Shown: piece after piece, positions 27,201-34,537 of the stretch
Position numbering within the stretch: position 1 is the first letter of the stretch
Layout: each line of letters starts with the position of its first letter
Assembly: GCA_024642215.1 (NCBI GenBank)
Contig: JAHEBO010000025.1
Span: 1 to 44,013, forward strand
Direction: 5' to 3'
Length of the DNA stretch: 44,013 nucleotides
DNA from: Limnohabitans sp.
GTDB taxonomy: Bacteria; Pseudomonadota; Gammaproteobacteria; Burkholderiales; Burkholderiaceae_C
Made by a program: the position numbers and the translations under genes
Notes under the pieces: model-generated
What the model was told of the DNA's origin: nothing
The model's input: the letters and a program-made list of their open reading frames with translations, nothing else
Databases searched by the model: none

Positions 27201-30200
27201 CACCCGCTTTTGCCAAAGTTACAACAAGACCTGTACCACTGTCAGCGAGACCATCGGATAAGAGATTGCCAGAGGGGTTTAATCCCACTGTTGCATTGCT
27301 CACACCACCCGTCTCAATCGCAACAACAGTATCTGGGTTGGCCACAGGTGCTGCACCAAACGTGTAAAGCATACTGGAGGACAAGCCACCAGGATCCGTC
27401 CCTGTTACTTTGACCACCAAAGAGTTACTGACGGAGGAAGTTGGCGTTCCACTGATAACGCGTGTAACAGGATTAAAGCTCAGCCAAGAAGCTGCAGCAG
27501 ATGAAGACAAAGGAGAGCCATCTGCCAGTGTCAGTGTGTAACTGAGGGTCTGACTTTCTGGATCCGAAAATGCCGCAACTGTTTGAGATGAGATGGCCGT
27601 GCCAACCAACAAGCCAGTCAGCGCAACATTGCTCCCTGCAACCGGTGCATCGTTGGAACCAGTAATTGCCACATTCAAATTAGACGTCGTGTGCTGGCCA
27701 GCGCGATCCGTTACCTCGTAAATGAAACTGTCACTTAAAGCAGTACTGCCTCTGTTCAAGGACTGAACAGTGGCGTTGGCATTATTCACAACATATTGAT
27801 AAGTGCCATCCGATGAAACATGCAAGGTACCATAAGAACCGGTCACGATGGACTCGTTGCTGAAAACGTGGGTCGTGTAGTTGTAACTGCTACCCGATGC
27901 GACAGGAGCAGCGGATGATGTGAGCGAACTACCTGCCTGAATTTGACTGACCTTTAAGTCAACACCCGTATCTGTACCGCCAGTAGAGGGATCGCCATCT
28001 ATCAAGTTGCCCACAGGATTTAAACCTGCCAGTGCATTGCTAACACCACCAGCCTCTATGGCTGTGGCACTGTCAAGGGTCGCTAATGGTGCAGCAACAC
28101 CCAATGGCAAGGTAAAGGTCACATTGGCAGAAAGACCACCTGAATCTGTACCTACGACCAAGATACGAGGTTCTGCAGTTCCGGCAGGTGGTGTTCCCGT
28201 GAACGTTCGGGTAGATTGATTGAAGCTTAGCCATTCAGGCAAGGTGCTACCGTCTGCCAAAGTGGCAGTGTATGTGATGCTGCTATTGTCTGCATCGCTG
28301 AATGCAGGCACCGTGGTAGGACTGATGCTAGCCTGGCCGTTCACAGCACTGGCTGGTGTCACCACAGATGCAACCGGTGCATCATTAGCCCCTTGAATCA
28401 AAACACTTAACGTGGCTGTAGAAGTAGCCAGAGAAGTGCCTGTGATTTTGTAAGTGAAGACTTCCGAGAGGGTACTGCCAAGGTTCAAAGCCTGCACAGT
28501 GCTGTTGCTGTTATTCAGTGTGTACTGATAGCTGCCGTTTGCAGCGATGCTCAAACTACCGTAATCACCTGTAATCGTTGTATTGCCTGTGCCTGAAACA
28601 GCAGTGGGTGTACCACTGAGAGAGCTTCCTTTGTTAGCGGCAGTGACAATGATGCCCACACCGTAATCAGTGCCGGCCCCAGTGATGACATTGCCCGAAG
28701 GATCTGAACCAGCCGTGCCATTATTTGTACCACTTTGTTCTGTTGCGCTTGTAGCATCATTCGCTGCCAAAACATCATTGGCCGCCACAATTGGCAGCGT
28801 GAACAAGCAATTGGCAGACAATCCACCTGCATCAGTGCCAACCACTTTCAATGACAAGCTGGTCGCACCAGAAGCAGGCGTCCCTGTAAAAGTGCGGGTT
28901 GATACATCAAAGGCAAGCCACGATGGCAATGAAGAACCATCGGCCAAGCTTGCGACATATGTCAGACTGCCATGGTCGACATCCGAAAACACTGGCACAA
29001 CGAGCGGCGCCATGGCGGAACCGACTGCCGTCACAGGTGCGTTGACTGTAGATGCCACAGGTGCATCGTTCGCGCCAGCAACACTCACGACCAATGTCGC
29101 TATAGACGTCTGTCCAATGGCATCCGAGACTTGGTAGCTGAAACTGTCTGTCAGCGCTGTACTGCCTTGATTGAGCGCCTGGACTGTGCTGTTGTTGTCA
29201 TCGACGACATATTGATAAGTACCGTCTGCACCAATCAATAAGGTGCCGTAGTCACCTTGAACAACTGCAGAATTACTCGCAGAGGTGCTGCTCGCAACCA
29301 CATTGATGGCGCCACTGTCTAATGTGGTGATATTGCCTTTGATAACCTGTGTGACATTCAAGGAGCCAGCGTGACTTGTATCGGCCCCTGCCCCTGTCAT
29401 GACACTGCCTGTTGGGTTGGTTCCTACAGTGCCGTTGAGCTGACCACTTGCTTCCGTAGCTGATGCAACATCTGATACAGCTGTTGGACCGTCCGGGTTG
29501 ACCAAATTCCAAACAAAAGTACTGGTGGCGGTTAAGCCACTCGGATCAGTACCCATCAGTTGAATGCCCAAACTCACAGGGGACGTACCAAGAGGTGGCG
29601 TGCCACTGAACGTCCGTGTCGCAGGATCGAATGACATCCAAGAAGGCAGTGCACGACCATCGGTCAGTGTGGCGGTATAAACCACACCCGTACTGTTATC
29701 CACATCGGTAACAGCATTGGGCGTCAAACTGATCGGACTTCCAATGGTCGATGTCTGCAATGCAATAACACTTGCAATCGGCGCATCGTTGGCACCATTG
29801 AGGGTCATGGTCAACGTGGCCGTACTGGTTTGCCCAGCCAAATCTGTCACTTCATAGGTAAATGAATCAGTGAGGGTGCCATTGACGTTCAATGCTTGTA
29901 CGGTGGCATTGCTGTTGTCTACAACATATCGATACGATCCATCCGCCCCTAAACTCAAGCGACCATAAGAACCAGCGATGGATGTTGCACTGAAGTTACT
30001 TGAACTGCCTGCAACAACGGTCTGTACCGTGCCAGCAATACTGGTGCCTGCATCCATGCGACTGATGGTGATACCTGAACCAGTATCGTTACCAAGTAAA
30101 TTTCCTGATGGATCAAAACCTGGCGTGGCATTGTCATTGCCACTGGCCTCTGTGGCAGCCGCAGTGTCGTTTGTTGCACTGGGCGCTGTTGGCTTGGTAA

Positions 30201-33200
30201 TGCTTAAAGTGAATGCACTTCCAGTTGATGACAACCCACCTTGATCAGTGCCTGTAACCTGGATGCTTAAGGTGCTATTTGCATTTGAAAAAGGAGGGGT
30301 GCCGCTAAAAACTCGAGTAGTTCGATCAAAGTGCAACCAACTGGGCAGGTTACTGCCATCTGACAAACCGGCCGTATAAAAAATTTGATCGATCGAACTG
30401 TCAACGTCAGTGAAAGCAGTCTGCGTAATAGGCGTCATCGCCTGGCCCATGACCCCTGTGGCATTAGAGGGCTGCGAAGTCGCAATTGGCGCGTCATTGG
30501 CGCCATTGATAGTAATGACAACAGGGGCTGCGTAATATTTTGTGCTTGAACCAGTAAATTTCCCGACGTAAGTAAATGTATCTGTGAGGGTTTGACCAAT
30601 TTTTAAGGCTTGAACAATTGCGTTGGAATTGTTCAATGCATACGAATAAGACCCATTCGATTGCAAGGTAAACGAGCCGTAGGAACCAGCAATGGCACTC
30701 GCAACCCCTGTAGCCAAATTGCCTGATGGCGCAGTAGAACTAGAACTGATTGTTTGTGCCCCAGCCGCGACGCCAAAAACAAGCTCAGAGTAACCAGAAG
30801 AAGGAAAGTCGTTGTCGAAAACATTACCTGAAGGATTTGTACCAGTGCCCACCGTGTAAACACCAGACACCCACTTTGCACCGGCTTCTGTGGCACTTGC
30901 ATAATCAGGCGAGGCAGAATTGCTACTGCTGCTTGTTACTTTGAGCGTAAATGTTGTGGTTCCAAACAACCCTAGTGCATCAGTCCCCTTTACCGTGATG
31001 GTGTAGGTGTCACTGCTAGCATTGCTATCTGGTGTTCCAGACAATACAAATGTACTTGCATTGAACGACAGCCCCTTTGGCAGCGAGTTACTTCCCGTAG
31101 TGGTGACGGTTCCTTTATTTGATTTGGTAGTCGTCCAAGTAAACGAACTACTTGTCAACGCATGGTCTGCATCCGTGATTAAAGGCAACTGAATGTTCGA
31201 CATGGCCGAACCTTTCACCACCGACTTTGCACCCGCCGAAGCCACTGCAACTGGCGCATCATTCGCCCCACCTACAGTCATGGTTAACGTTGTGTCTGAT
31301 GTTTGCCCTGCTGCATCCGTAATTCTGTAGCTGAAAGTGTCTGTCAGTGTCGCACCTTGCAGTGCATTGACGGTTGGATTGGTGTTATCAACAACGTATT
31401 TGTACGTGCCATTGGCGCCTATCACCAAGTCACCATAACTTCCAAAAACGGTGGTTGGACTAGAAAGTGATGTACTGCCATCATCAACAACCAGCGCACC
31501 ACCCGTTATGGATGCGCCTGCTTGAACTTGCGTTACTTTGATGTTGATGCCACCATCGCCAACCAACACATTGCCTGTCGGATCGATGCCAAGTGTTGCA
31601 TTGTTGGTGCCGCCAGCCTCTCGGGCTGTGGCCGTATCAGCAACAGCATGGATAACGGCGGAGCCAGTAGGCAACACCAAAGGCAAATTGAACGTGGAAT
31701 TGGCCGACAAACCACCCGGGTCTGTAGCGACAACCTTGATACTGAGCGTTGTGTTGCTAGCGCCGACTGGCGTACCCGAAAAGGTTCGTGTGACGCGATC
31801 AAAGACCAACCATGTTGGCAGCGCACTGCCATCAGCGAGTGTTGCGGTATAGGTTAATGGATCACTGTCAGGATCTGAGAACACCGGCACAACCAAGGGG
31901 GTCATGGCATTGCCAATCGTGACATTACTTGCTGTCACAGTGCTGGCAACAGGCGCATGATTCGCACTGATTCCTTGGATGGTCACCGTCAAGGTGGTGC
32001 CACCCGTCTGGCTGGTACTGTCAGTAACTTGATAGGCAAAGGTATCTGTCAATGTTGGGCTACTAGCATTCATTGCTTGAATGCTCGCGTTACTGCCATC
32101 TACCGTGTAGGTAAAGGTACCGTCATAGCCAATGTGCAAAGAACCATATGTACCAACCAACGTCGTGTAATTTGACGTCGATGTACTGTTGCTTGCAACC
32201 ACGGTGCCACCACTCACCGTTGCGCCCACCTTGGCCAAGGTCACATGCAGGCCAGTACCGGTATCAGACAAGCTACCGCCAGCATCACCCAGGACCACGT
32301 TACCTGCAGGATTTGAACCACCCGTACCTGCAGAAGTCGTGGCCAATGCTGTGTCGGGATTGGCCGCCAAAATAGCATTACCAGTCACAACTGGCGTTGC
32401 GAATGCGGTACCCGTCGCAAATTCGAGTGAACTCAATCGGCCACTGCCTGAAGCCGTCATACCCGCTTTGTAATAAAACGAGCTGATGCTGTTGTAAGTC
32501 ATCTGCGCATGGTTCAGCGGCCCCAGCGACAGATTGGATTTGGAAATCGGATCCGTCGCATTGACACCCGAGGTATCTTGGAAGCTGGTAAAACCATTGG
32601 CACCAACAATCGCTTGCAATCTTGTTGTGGCATCTAGGGTGTAAGAAGTAAACCCTTGAAACTGTTGATACTCGTGCATACTGCCCGAGCCATCCATGTC
32701 ATATGCATTGACCTTGACGTTTTGCAGAATGACCGTTTCTGTTGGCGACCCAGCATCTACGTGTTTGTAAAAATCGAACTTGTAAGTTACGCCACCACCT
32801 GCTGTTGAGGTCGTTGTGGGCTGGAAATTGCTAAGCGAACCACCGGTTGCATTGTCAACGGCAACAATCGTGACCCCTGTATCAATGGCGTCGATGGAAA
32901 CAACTGCGTCAATTGCCTGCCCCCCCACCACAATCACGTTTCTGTATACGTACTGGGCACCTACTGTCTTGTCCTTGCCCGCTAGCAAAGTGCCTGTGCC
33001 AAAATTCAATGCGCTGTAATTTGTGTTGTAGGCAGTCGTTGTGAGCAGTTGATCGTATTGACTGAAGTACAAAACACTTGCATCAATCTTGCCCACGTTT
33101 TGCTCAAGAATCCAATCTCCGCCTAAGCTGGCAGAGCCGGTCAATGTAATAGAGGCAGCTACATCCATGTGGGTGAGTTGCGCTATGGTTGAAAGTAGAT

Positions 33201-33576
33201 TCAAGCCGTTCTCGCCAACTCCCACTTCACAACCGTACAGCAGAAAATCTGCGCCAACTGCCAAATGTGCAGACCACTTGTTCAACAATTCTTTGTCGGC
33301 AACAAAATCATCCGCTTGATAGGTCCTGCCATTCACAAGCAACGCACCAGATTGACCGTGTGTCACCAGATGGATTGAAGAAATGTCTGATTCTTCTTCA
33401 ATGGCTCGCGTCATTTGCACCAGTGCATCTTCTCCCGCCTCTAGCAAAATCAGCTTGATACCTGGTCGAACATTGTTCAACAACACCTGAATATCTGGCA
33501 AGCTTGCATCGATAAAAAGCAACTCGGTGACAGCGGGTGTTTCAAACACACGGGTGGTGTCTTCAGAGAAATTCAT
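21286..33576 (-). CDS. Giant 4096-residue repeat adhesin-like surface protein with N-terminal DUF4347 domain
   Basis: Probably a secreted or surface-bound adhesin. Approximate domain order: DUF4347 (15-175; IHLVTHG with His73, LLYGC with Cys116, then AASITLTG and GGDW); a unique region (180-390); eight VCBS-like plus He_PIG-like double modules of about 233 residues (395-2315), each with GSYG.L.IG.DGTY.Y, TLTD.F.Y and GANDAPVA, then LADGS.LP.WL.FD...R.F.GTP; an Ig-like module (2317-2420); two copies of a 222-residue Ig plus SwmB-like unit (2420-2850); two Calx-beta-like modules (2865-3150); a mixed region with one Ca-binding-like DLNNDGIVD loop; a proline-rich linker (near 3630); three 100-residue Ig-like repeats (3650-3935); and a 160-residue C-terminal domain. 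There is no Sec signal peptide and no RTX nonapeptide block; type I secretion is inferred but no transporter is in the window. It lies between the response regulator and barrel genes on one strand. Confidence 0.9.
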   Translation of the reverse strand: MNFSEDTTRVFETPAVTELLFIDASLPDIQVLLNNVRPGIKLILLEAGEDALVQMTRAIEEESDISSIHLVTHGQSGALLVNGRTYQADDFVADKELLNKWSAHLAVGADFLLYGCEVGVGENGLNLLSTIAQLTHMDVAASITLTGSASLGGDWILEQNVGKIDASVLYFSQYDQLLTTTAYNTNYSALNFGTGTLLAGKDKTVGAQYVYRNVIVVGGQAIDAVVSIDAIDTGVTIVAVDNATGGSLSNFQPTTTSTAGGGVTYKFDFYKHVDAGSPTETVILQNVKVNAYDMDGSGSMHEYQQFQGFTSYTLDATTRLQAIVGANGFTSFQDTSGVNATDPISKSNLSLGPLNHAQMTYNSISSFYYKAGMTASGSGRLSSLEFATGTAFATPVVTGNAILAANPDTALATTSAGTGGSNPAGNVVLGDAGGSLSDTGTGLHVTLAKVGATVSGGTVVASNSTSTSNYTTLVGTYGSLHIGYDGTFTYTVDGSNASIQAMNASSPTLTDTFAYQVTDSTSQTGGTTLTVTIQGISANHAPVASTVTASNVTIGNAMTPLVVPVFSDPDSDPLTYTATLADGSALPTWLVFDRVTRTFSGTPVGASNTTLSIKVVATDPGGLSANSTFNLPLVLPTGSAVIHAVADTATAREAGGTNNATLGIDPTGNVLVGDGGINIKVTQVQAGASITGGALVVDDGSTSLSSPTTVFGSYGDLVIGANGTYKYVVDNTNPTVNALQGATLTDTFSYRITDAAGQTSDTTLTMTVGGANDAPVAVASAGAKSVVKGSAMSNIQLPLITDADHALTSSSFTWTTTKSNKGTVTTTGSNSLPKGLSFNASTFVLSGTPDSNASSDTYTITVKGTDALGLFGTTTFTLKVTSSSSNSASPDYASATEAGAKWVSGVYTVGTGTNPSGNVFDNDFPSSGYSELVFGVAAGAQTISSSSTAPSGNLATGVASAIAGSYGSFTLQSNGSYSYALNNSNAIVQALKIGQTLTDTFTYVGKFTGSSTKYYAAPVVITINGANDAPIATSQPSNATGVMGQAMTPITQTAFTDVDSSIDQIFYTAGLSDGSNLPSWLHFDRTTRVFSGTPPFSNANSTLSIQVTGTDQGGLSSTGSAFTLSITKPTAPSATNDTAAATEASGNDNATPGFDPSGNLLGNDTGSGITISRMDAGTSIAGTVQTVVAGSSSNFSATSIAGSYGRLSLGADGSYRYVVDNSNATVQALNVNGTLTDSFTYEVTDLAGQTSTATLTMTLNGANDAPIASVIALQTSTIGSPISLTPNAVTDVDNSTGVVYTATLTDGRALPSWMSFDPATRTFSGTPPLGTSPVSLGIQLMGTDPSGLTATSTFVWNLVNPDGPTAVSDVASATEASGQLNGTVGTNPTGSVMTGAGADTSHAGSLNVTQVIKGNITTLDSGAINVVASSTSASNSAVVQGDYGTLLIGADGTYQYVVDDNNSTVQALNQGSTALTDSFSYQVSDAIGQTSIATLVVSVAGANDAPVASTVNAPVTAVGSAMAPLVVPVFSDVDHGSLTYVASLADGSSLPSWLAFDVSTRTFTGTPASGATSLSLKVVGTDAGGLSANCLFTLPIVAANDVLAANDATSATEQSGTNNGTAGSDPSGNVITGAGTDYGVGIIVTAANKGSSLSGTPTAVSGTGNTTITGDYGSLSIAANGSYQYTLNNSNSTVQALNLGSTLSEVFTYKITGTSLATSTATLSVLIQGANDAPVASVVTPASAVNGQASISPTTVPAFSDADNSSITYTATLADGSTLPEWLSFNQSTRTFTGTPPAGTAEPRILVVGTDSGGLSANVTFTLPLGVAAPLATLDSATAIEAGGVSNALAGLNPVGNLIDGDPSTGGTDTGVDLKVSQIQAGSSLTSSAAPVASGSSYNYTTHVFSNESIVTGSYGTLHVSSDGTYQYVVNNANATVQSLNRGSTALSDSFIYEVTDRAGQHTTSNLNVAITGSNDAPVAGSNVALTGLLVGTAISSQTVAAFSDPESQTLSYTLTLADGSPLSSSAAASWLSFNPVTRVISGTPTSSVSNSLVVKVTGTDPGGLSSSMLYTFGAAPVANPDTVVAIETGGVSNATVGLNPSGNLLSDGLADSGTGLVVTLAKAGGSVTGGTSVAANSTLSNNGSTIVGSYGSLVVGADGTYRYTVNNANATVQALPQNGTLTDTFSYQLTDATAQTSATNLTVTIRGADDAPLASSAPSPATTTLVLDTNGDNTIAITPFTVTAFQDVDTGDSIAYVANLADGSPLPAWLIFDPSTRGFSGTPDAGSGNLSITVTGRDLADLSASMTFTLPIVDPNRPVITAVTDDVSPQTGTVLTSGTTNDAAPLLTGTLATALGNSEYLNIYRDGVILAGHANVIVSGSNITWSYQDTGLVSGTTYTYSAVVEDASNNAVSPNSNDYVITIDTTLPAAPGIDLLAASDSGTSATDDKTNDTTPTLRVTLNGAGTTAPVSGDVVTLFEGVNSVGTATLNSTDITAGYVDITSSTRSQGSLSFTAKVTDAASNVSTASTALPVTLDTTAPSISTASVSGTGLTLTYTEAGVGMAATAPSASDFSVSKGSGNTAVAVSAVAVDTSNKTVTLTLGSAILNTDSNVLVNYTPGSNKVQDIAGNEALGLVNGSVINGSTDTTAPAAPGIDLLAASDSGTSATDDKTNDTTPTLRVTLNGAGTTAPVSGDVVTLFEGVNSVGTATLNSTDITAGYVDITSSTRSQGSLSFTAKVTDAASNVSTASTALPVTLDTTAPSISTASVSGTGLTLTYTEAGVGMAATAPSASDFSVSKGSGNTAVAVSAVAVDTSNKTVTLTLGSAILNTDSNVLVNYTPGSNKVQDIAGNSAVALTAQAVTLNTTRALSMADIIVSEASPYAVVKVSLDAPSIGTVIFTPTLSSAGGAGTAAIGTDTSQTLQYWNGTTWGNVSGSITLPAGSTGVLLRIGITNDNIFEGSEAFTISTGTVTGTDAISNASGVTATVHVVDDGSSANVFLSTNSTNVPTVGISDNDKPTISVSALTLSEAQPYASVTVSLSNASGSPVTLTPSLSGGSSSGYATIGTDTGAGLEYFDGTSWASAASGVTIAAGNISVQLRVAIVQDVLYSEGSEIFNIRTGSLNSSLVSNAGGAQGVVTITDITALRDPVITDVLETVSDPTPYDLLTAQTLQSVTLTGESGCTVTLFHLDNLTHLPVSVYGTSPPAYNTTEVVNGPISTYTLNFQANALSAGDYEVRLSKNGYSSADSNTFTIDSTPGLYDITGQRANVKLSDLQTVTNGAVGGMDQNRSPTLWNGRDWLDSDGETIRFSIDSLLTFGDKLAPPADSLQSVTANSGSVLDLHTRTGLYTYTPSSTAISSGLIDTFTLYASDGIKGASLLLSFDARDSLDRDGIPATVETNLASLTGVGGGGAGDLNNDGIVDANQNAVTTLAWTTVDKFDSALAGTLTDTASVISISVAQSTTGSTVDSSAQLSDVKVLSPTSSVTGGSKPANAVWDTLQFNVEPLQSMGLLDADPSRDGTQVRLLIDVSRAQMAVGSLNGYMKYVNQTAVNAGVSDLNGHLVTTPGWYDFTQKVAGGDGARFITSGGIITAIELTLTDNAFGDDDPSAGRIFDPGVPVNNQPAPPPPSPSPPQGESLPLPLPPTVNAQLSNNPHPLITGTANLRSGETLTVEVNGAIYQNVPVVNGVWQINTFITVPASGALLPFLNSQSYSVQAATSNAAGNVSPDVTNNELVFDLLAPEIPSVERQVTHNLHPIIQGHANLGTGEVLSVEVNGAIYTGLSVLSGVWVLNTATAVPTSGNLNTFVNGESYSVTAQAKDLAGNVSSDLSNLELIIDTTPPETPTVIGQVTNNLHPIIQGHANLGTGEVLSVEVNGAIYTGLSVLSGVWMLNTATAVPTSGNLNTFVNGESYSVTAQAKDLAGNVSTDVSSKEVVIDVSRSLPVYAITLPNSDRWLSTSTVDAHLLAQSVAGGNAEISFYAVDRAVPDALELFAWKNVFTGDYFYAPSNVSAPYACYVSNSETKLGYVLAPGKGSFDVHLYMNNAGMTQIMGATQATQLDLLHHGYADMGAVFASAQPDTIQAITLIGQAVNV
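21790..22025. repeat. 236-bp direct repeat, copy 1 (period 300 bp)
   Basis: Encodes one of the C-terminal Ig-like modules of the giant protein. It matches 22090-22325 at all but two of 236 positions. The 300-bp period keeps frame (100 residues per unit). A third, clearly diverged unit precedes them in the protein (about 22390-22620). Confidence 0.93.
22090..22325. repeat. 236-bp direct repeat, copy 2 (period 300 bp)
   Basis: Partner of 21790-22025 with two differences (near 22200 and 22314). Such similarity at synonymous sites implies recent duplication or ongoing gene conversion within the adhesin gene. Confidence 0.93.
25025..25626. repeat. 602-bp perfect direct repeat, copy 1 (period 666 bp)
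   Basis: Read base by base, this segment is identical to 25691-26292. It encodes an Ig-like plus SwmB-like unit of the giant protein. The 666-bp period equals 222 codons, so frame is kept. The 64 bases between the copies are not shared. Confidence 0.96.
25691..26292. repeat. 602-bp perfect direct repeat, copy 2 (period 666 bp)
   Basis: Identical partner of 25025-25626. Flanking sequence diverges sharply at both ends, which marks a recent unequal exchange or conversion tract. Short-read assemblies could easily miscount this unit. Confidence 0.96.
26625..32400. repeat. Eight degenerate VCBS/He_PIG super-repeats in the giant gene
   Basis: Eight protein modules of roughly 225-255 residues can be counted from the GANDAP-like motif, which recurs near positions 31965 (as SANHAP), 31260, 30490, 29785, 29065, 28380, 27645 and 26945. 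They are clear at protein level but diverged in DNA, so they are much older than the two near-identical repeats nearer the 3' end. Confidence 0.88.
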
Positions 33577-33606
33577 GGTTCTGGCTCAGTGAAATGCAAC
33601 GGGAAG

Positions 33607-33627
33607 CTTGAACTTCAATAGTTCAAG
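33607..33627. promoter_or_regulatory. Stem-loop in the leader of the giant gene
   Basis: CTTGAAC and GTTCAAG form a perfect 7-bp stem with a 7-base loop, 31 bases before the giant gene's ATG. It could be an operator or a leader hairpin affecting translation. The rest of the 151-base gap contains a direct repeat, ATCTAAAT (33650 and 33669), and a single CTGTCA (33677-33682). No strong ribosome site was seen. Confidence 0.35.
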
Positions 33628-33727
33628 GGCAAACCCAACCATTTTGGGCATCTAAATGCGCCAGAAATATCTAAATCTGTCAGTGAAAATAAGCCCAAAA
33701 ATTAGGCAAAACTGAATGGCTTTTCAG

Positions 33728-34402
33728 TTAATTGGCGGCGATGACGTTACTGAGCAAATATCCCGTGCCATGCACTGTTTTGAGTGGAAGAGGGTGGCCA
33801 CATGCATCTTCCACTTTTTTTCTCAACCTCAATACCAATGTATCCAGATTTCGACTGTCATATTTCTCGACATCTTTTCCCATTTTTTCGACAATTTGAT
33901 CTCTCGAAATTGGAATTCGTGATCCTGATTCAATCAAGATTCGAAGAAATGAAAACTCCTGAGTCGTCAATGAAATGACTGCGTTATCTGGTGTTGAAAG
34001 CGCCCAATTCGACGTGCTCAGCAGCCATGAATTGGGGCCAGAAACACGCCACGATAGAACACGAATCAAGCCGCTCAACTCTTCCATACGGACAGGTTTT
34101 GAGACGTAGTGGTCGGCGCCAAACTGAAAACCATCGATGCGATCTTTGGTTGAATCCATGGCCGTGAACATGACAATACCTATTCGAGAGCCTTTTTCCC
34201 GGATCTCTTTTACCAAATCAAGTGCATCGCCATCAGGCAAAAGCCTGTCCAACAGCAAAACATCAAACTTGTCAGCTTGAAAAAATTGATAAAACTGACG
34301 AATACTGCCAACTTCGGTTACCAAATAACCTATTCCTCGGAGAAAATCTGCGACTTCTACGCGCAGATCGACTTCATCATCGAGCAGCAAGATTTTGACC
34401 AT
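33728..34402 (-). CDS. OmpR/PhoB-family response regulator
   Basis: DNA-binding response regulator of 224 residues. The receiver domain (1-115) has the acidic pair Asp8-Asp9, the phospho-acceptor Asp52 in VLLLDRLLPDG, Thr79 in VMFTAMD and Lys101 in YVSKP, so it looks fully functional. The C-terminal winged helix (about 135-220) shows SLTTQEFSFLRILIESGS, ISRDQIVEKMG, and NLDTLVLRLRKKVED with VHGTGYLLS. It is divergent from the histidine kinase gene and lies 151 bases upstream of the giant gene on the same strand, so it may be co-transcribed with it and control it. Three CTGTCA hexamers 23-48 bases before its start are candidate binding sites. Confidence 0.93.
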   Translation of the reverse strand: MVKILLLDDEVDLRVEVADFLRGIGYLVTEVGSIRQFYQFFQADKFDVLLLDRLLPDGDALDLVKEIREKGSRIGIVMFTAMDSTKDRIDGFQFGADHYVSKPVRMEELSGLIRVLSWRVSGPNSWLLSTSNWALSTPDNAVISLTTQEFSFLRILIESGSRIPISRDQIVEKMGKDVEKYDSRNLDTLVLRLRKKVEDACGHPLPLKTVHGTGYLLSNVIAAN

Positions 34403-34424
34403 GTGCCGATGCTAACTATGAAAT

Positions 34425-34450
34425 CTGTCAAAAACTGTCATTTTCTGTCA
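34425..34450. promoter_or_regulatory. Triple CTGTCA direct repeat, candidate response-regulator binding site
   Basis: CTGTCA occurs at 34425, 34435 and 34445 with AAAA and TTTT spacers, so it repeats at exactly one helical turn in the divergent promoter region of the response regulator and kinase. OmpR/PhoB proteins bind tandem hexamers or heptamers at 10-11 bp spacing; the classical Pho box also uses CTGTCA but at 11 bp. Autoregulation by the adjacent regulator is the simplest reading. Confidence 0.6.
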
Positions 34451-34537
34451 ATTTCAAAATGCCTATCAGGGCGACTTGCATCAGTTTTAAGCAAATTGCC
34501 TCCTTCAAACCACACCCCGATGCTCCCAAACATTGCC

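Noticed and set aside
21286-33576. CRISPR array or non-coding satellite
   Set aside because: The repeats are long, coding, in frame and make known beta-sandwich modules; there are no short spacers of uniform size.
21286-33576. RTX toxin or hemolysin
   Set aside because: No run of GGxGxDxxx nonapeptides was found, only a single DLNNDGIVD-like loop; no RTX-type acyltransferase gene nearby.
34425-34450. A classical Pho box
   Set aside because: The hexamer matches, but the spacing is 10 bp, not 11, and no phosphate genes adjoin. Left as a general OmpR/PhoB-family site.
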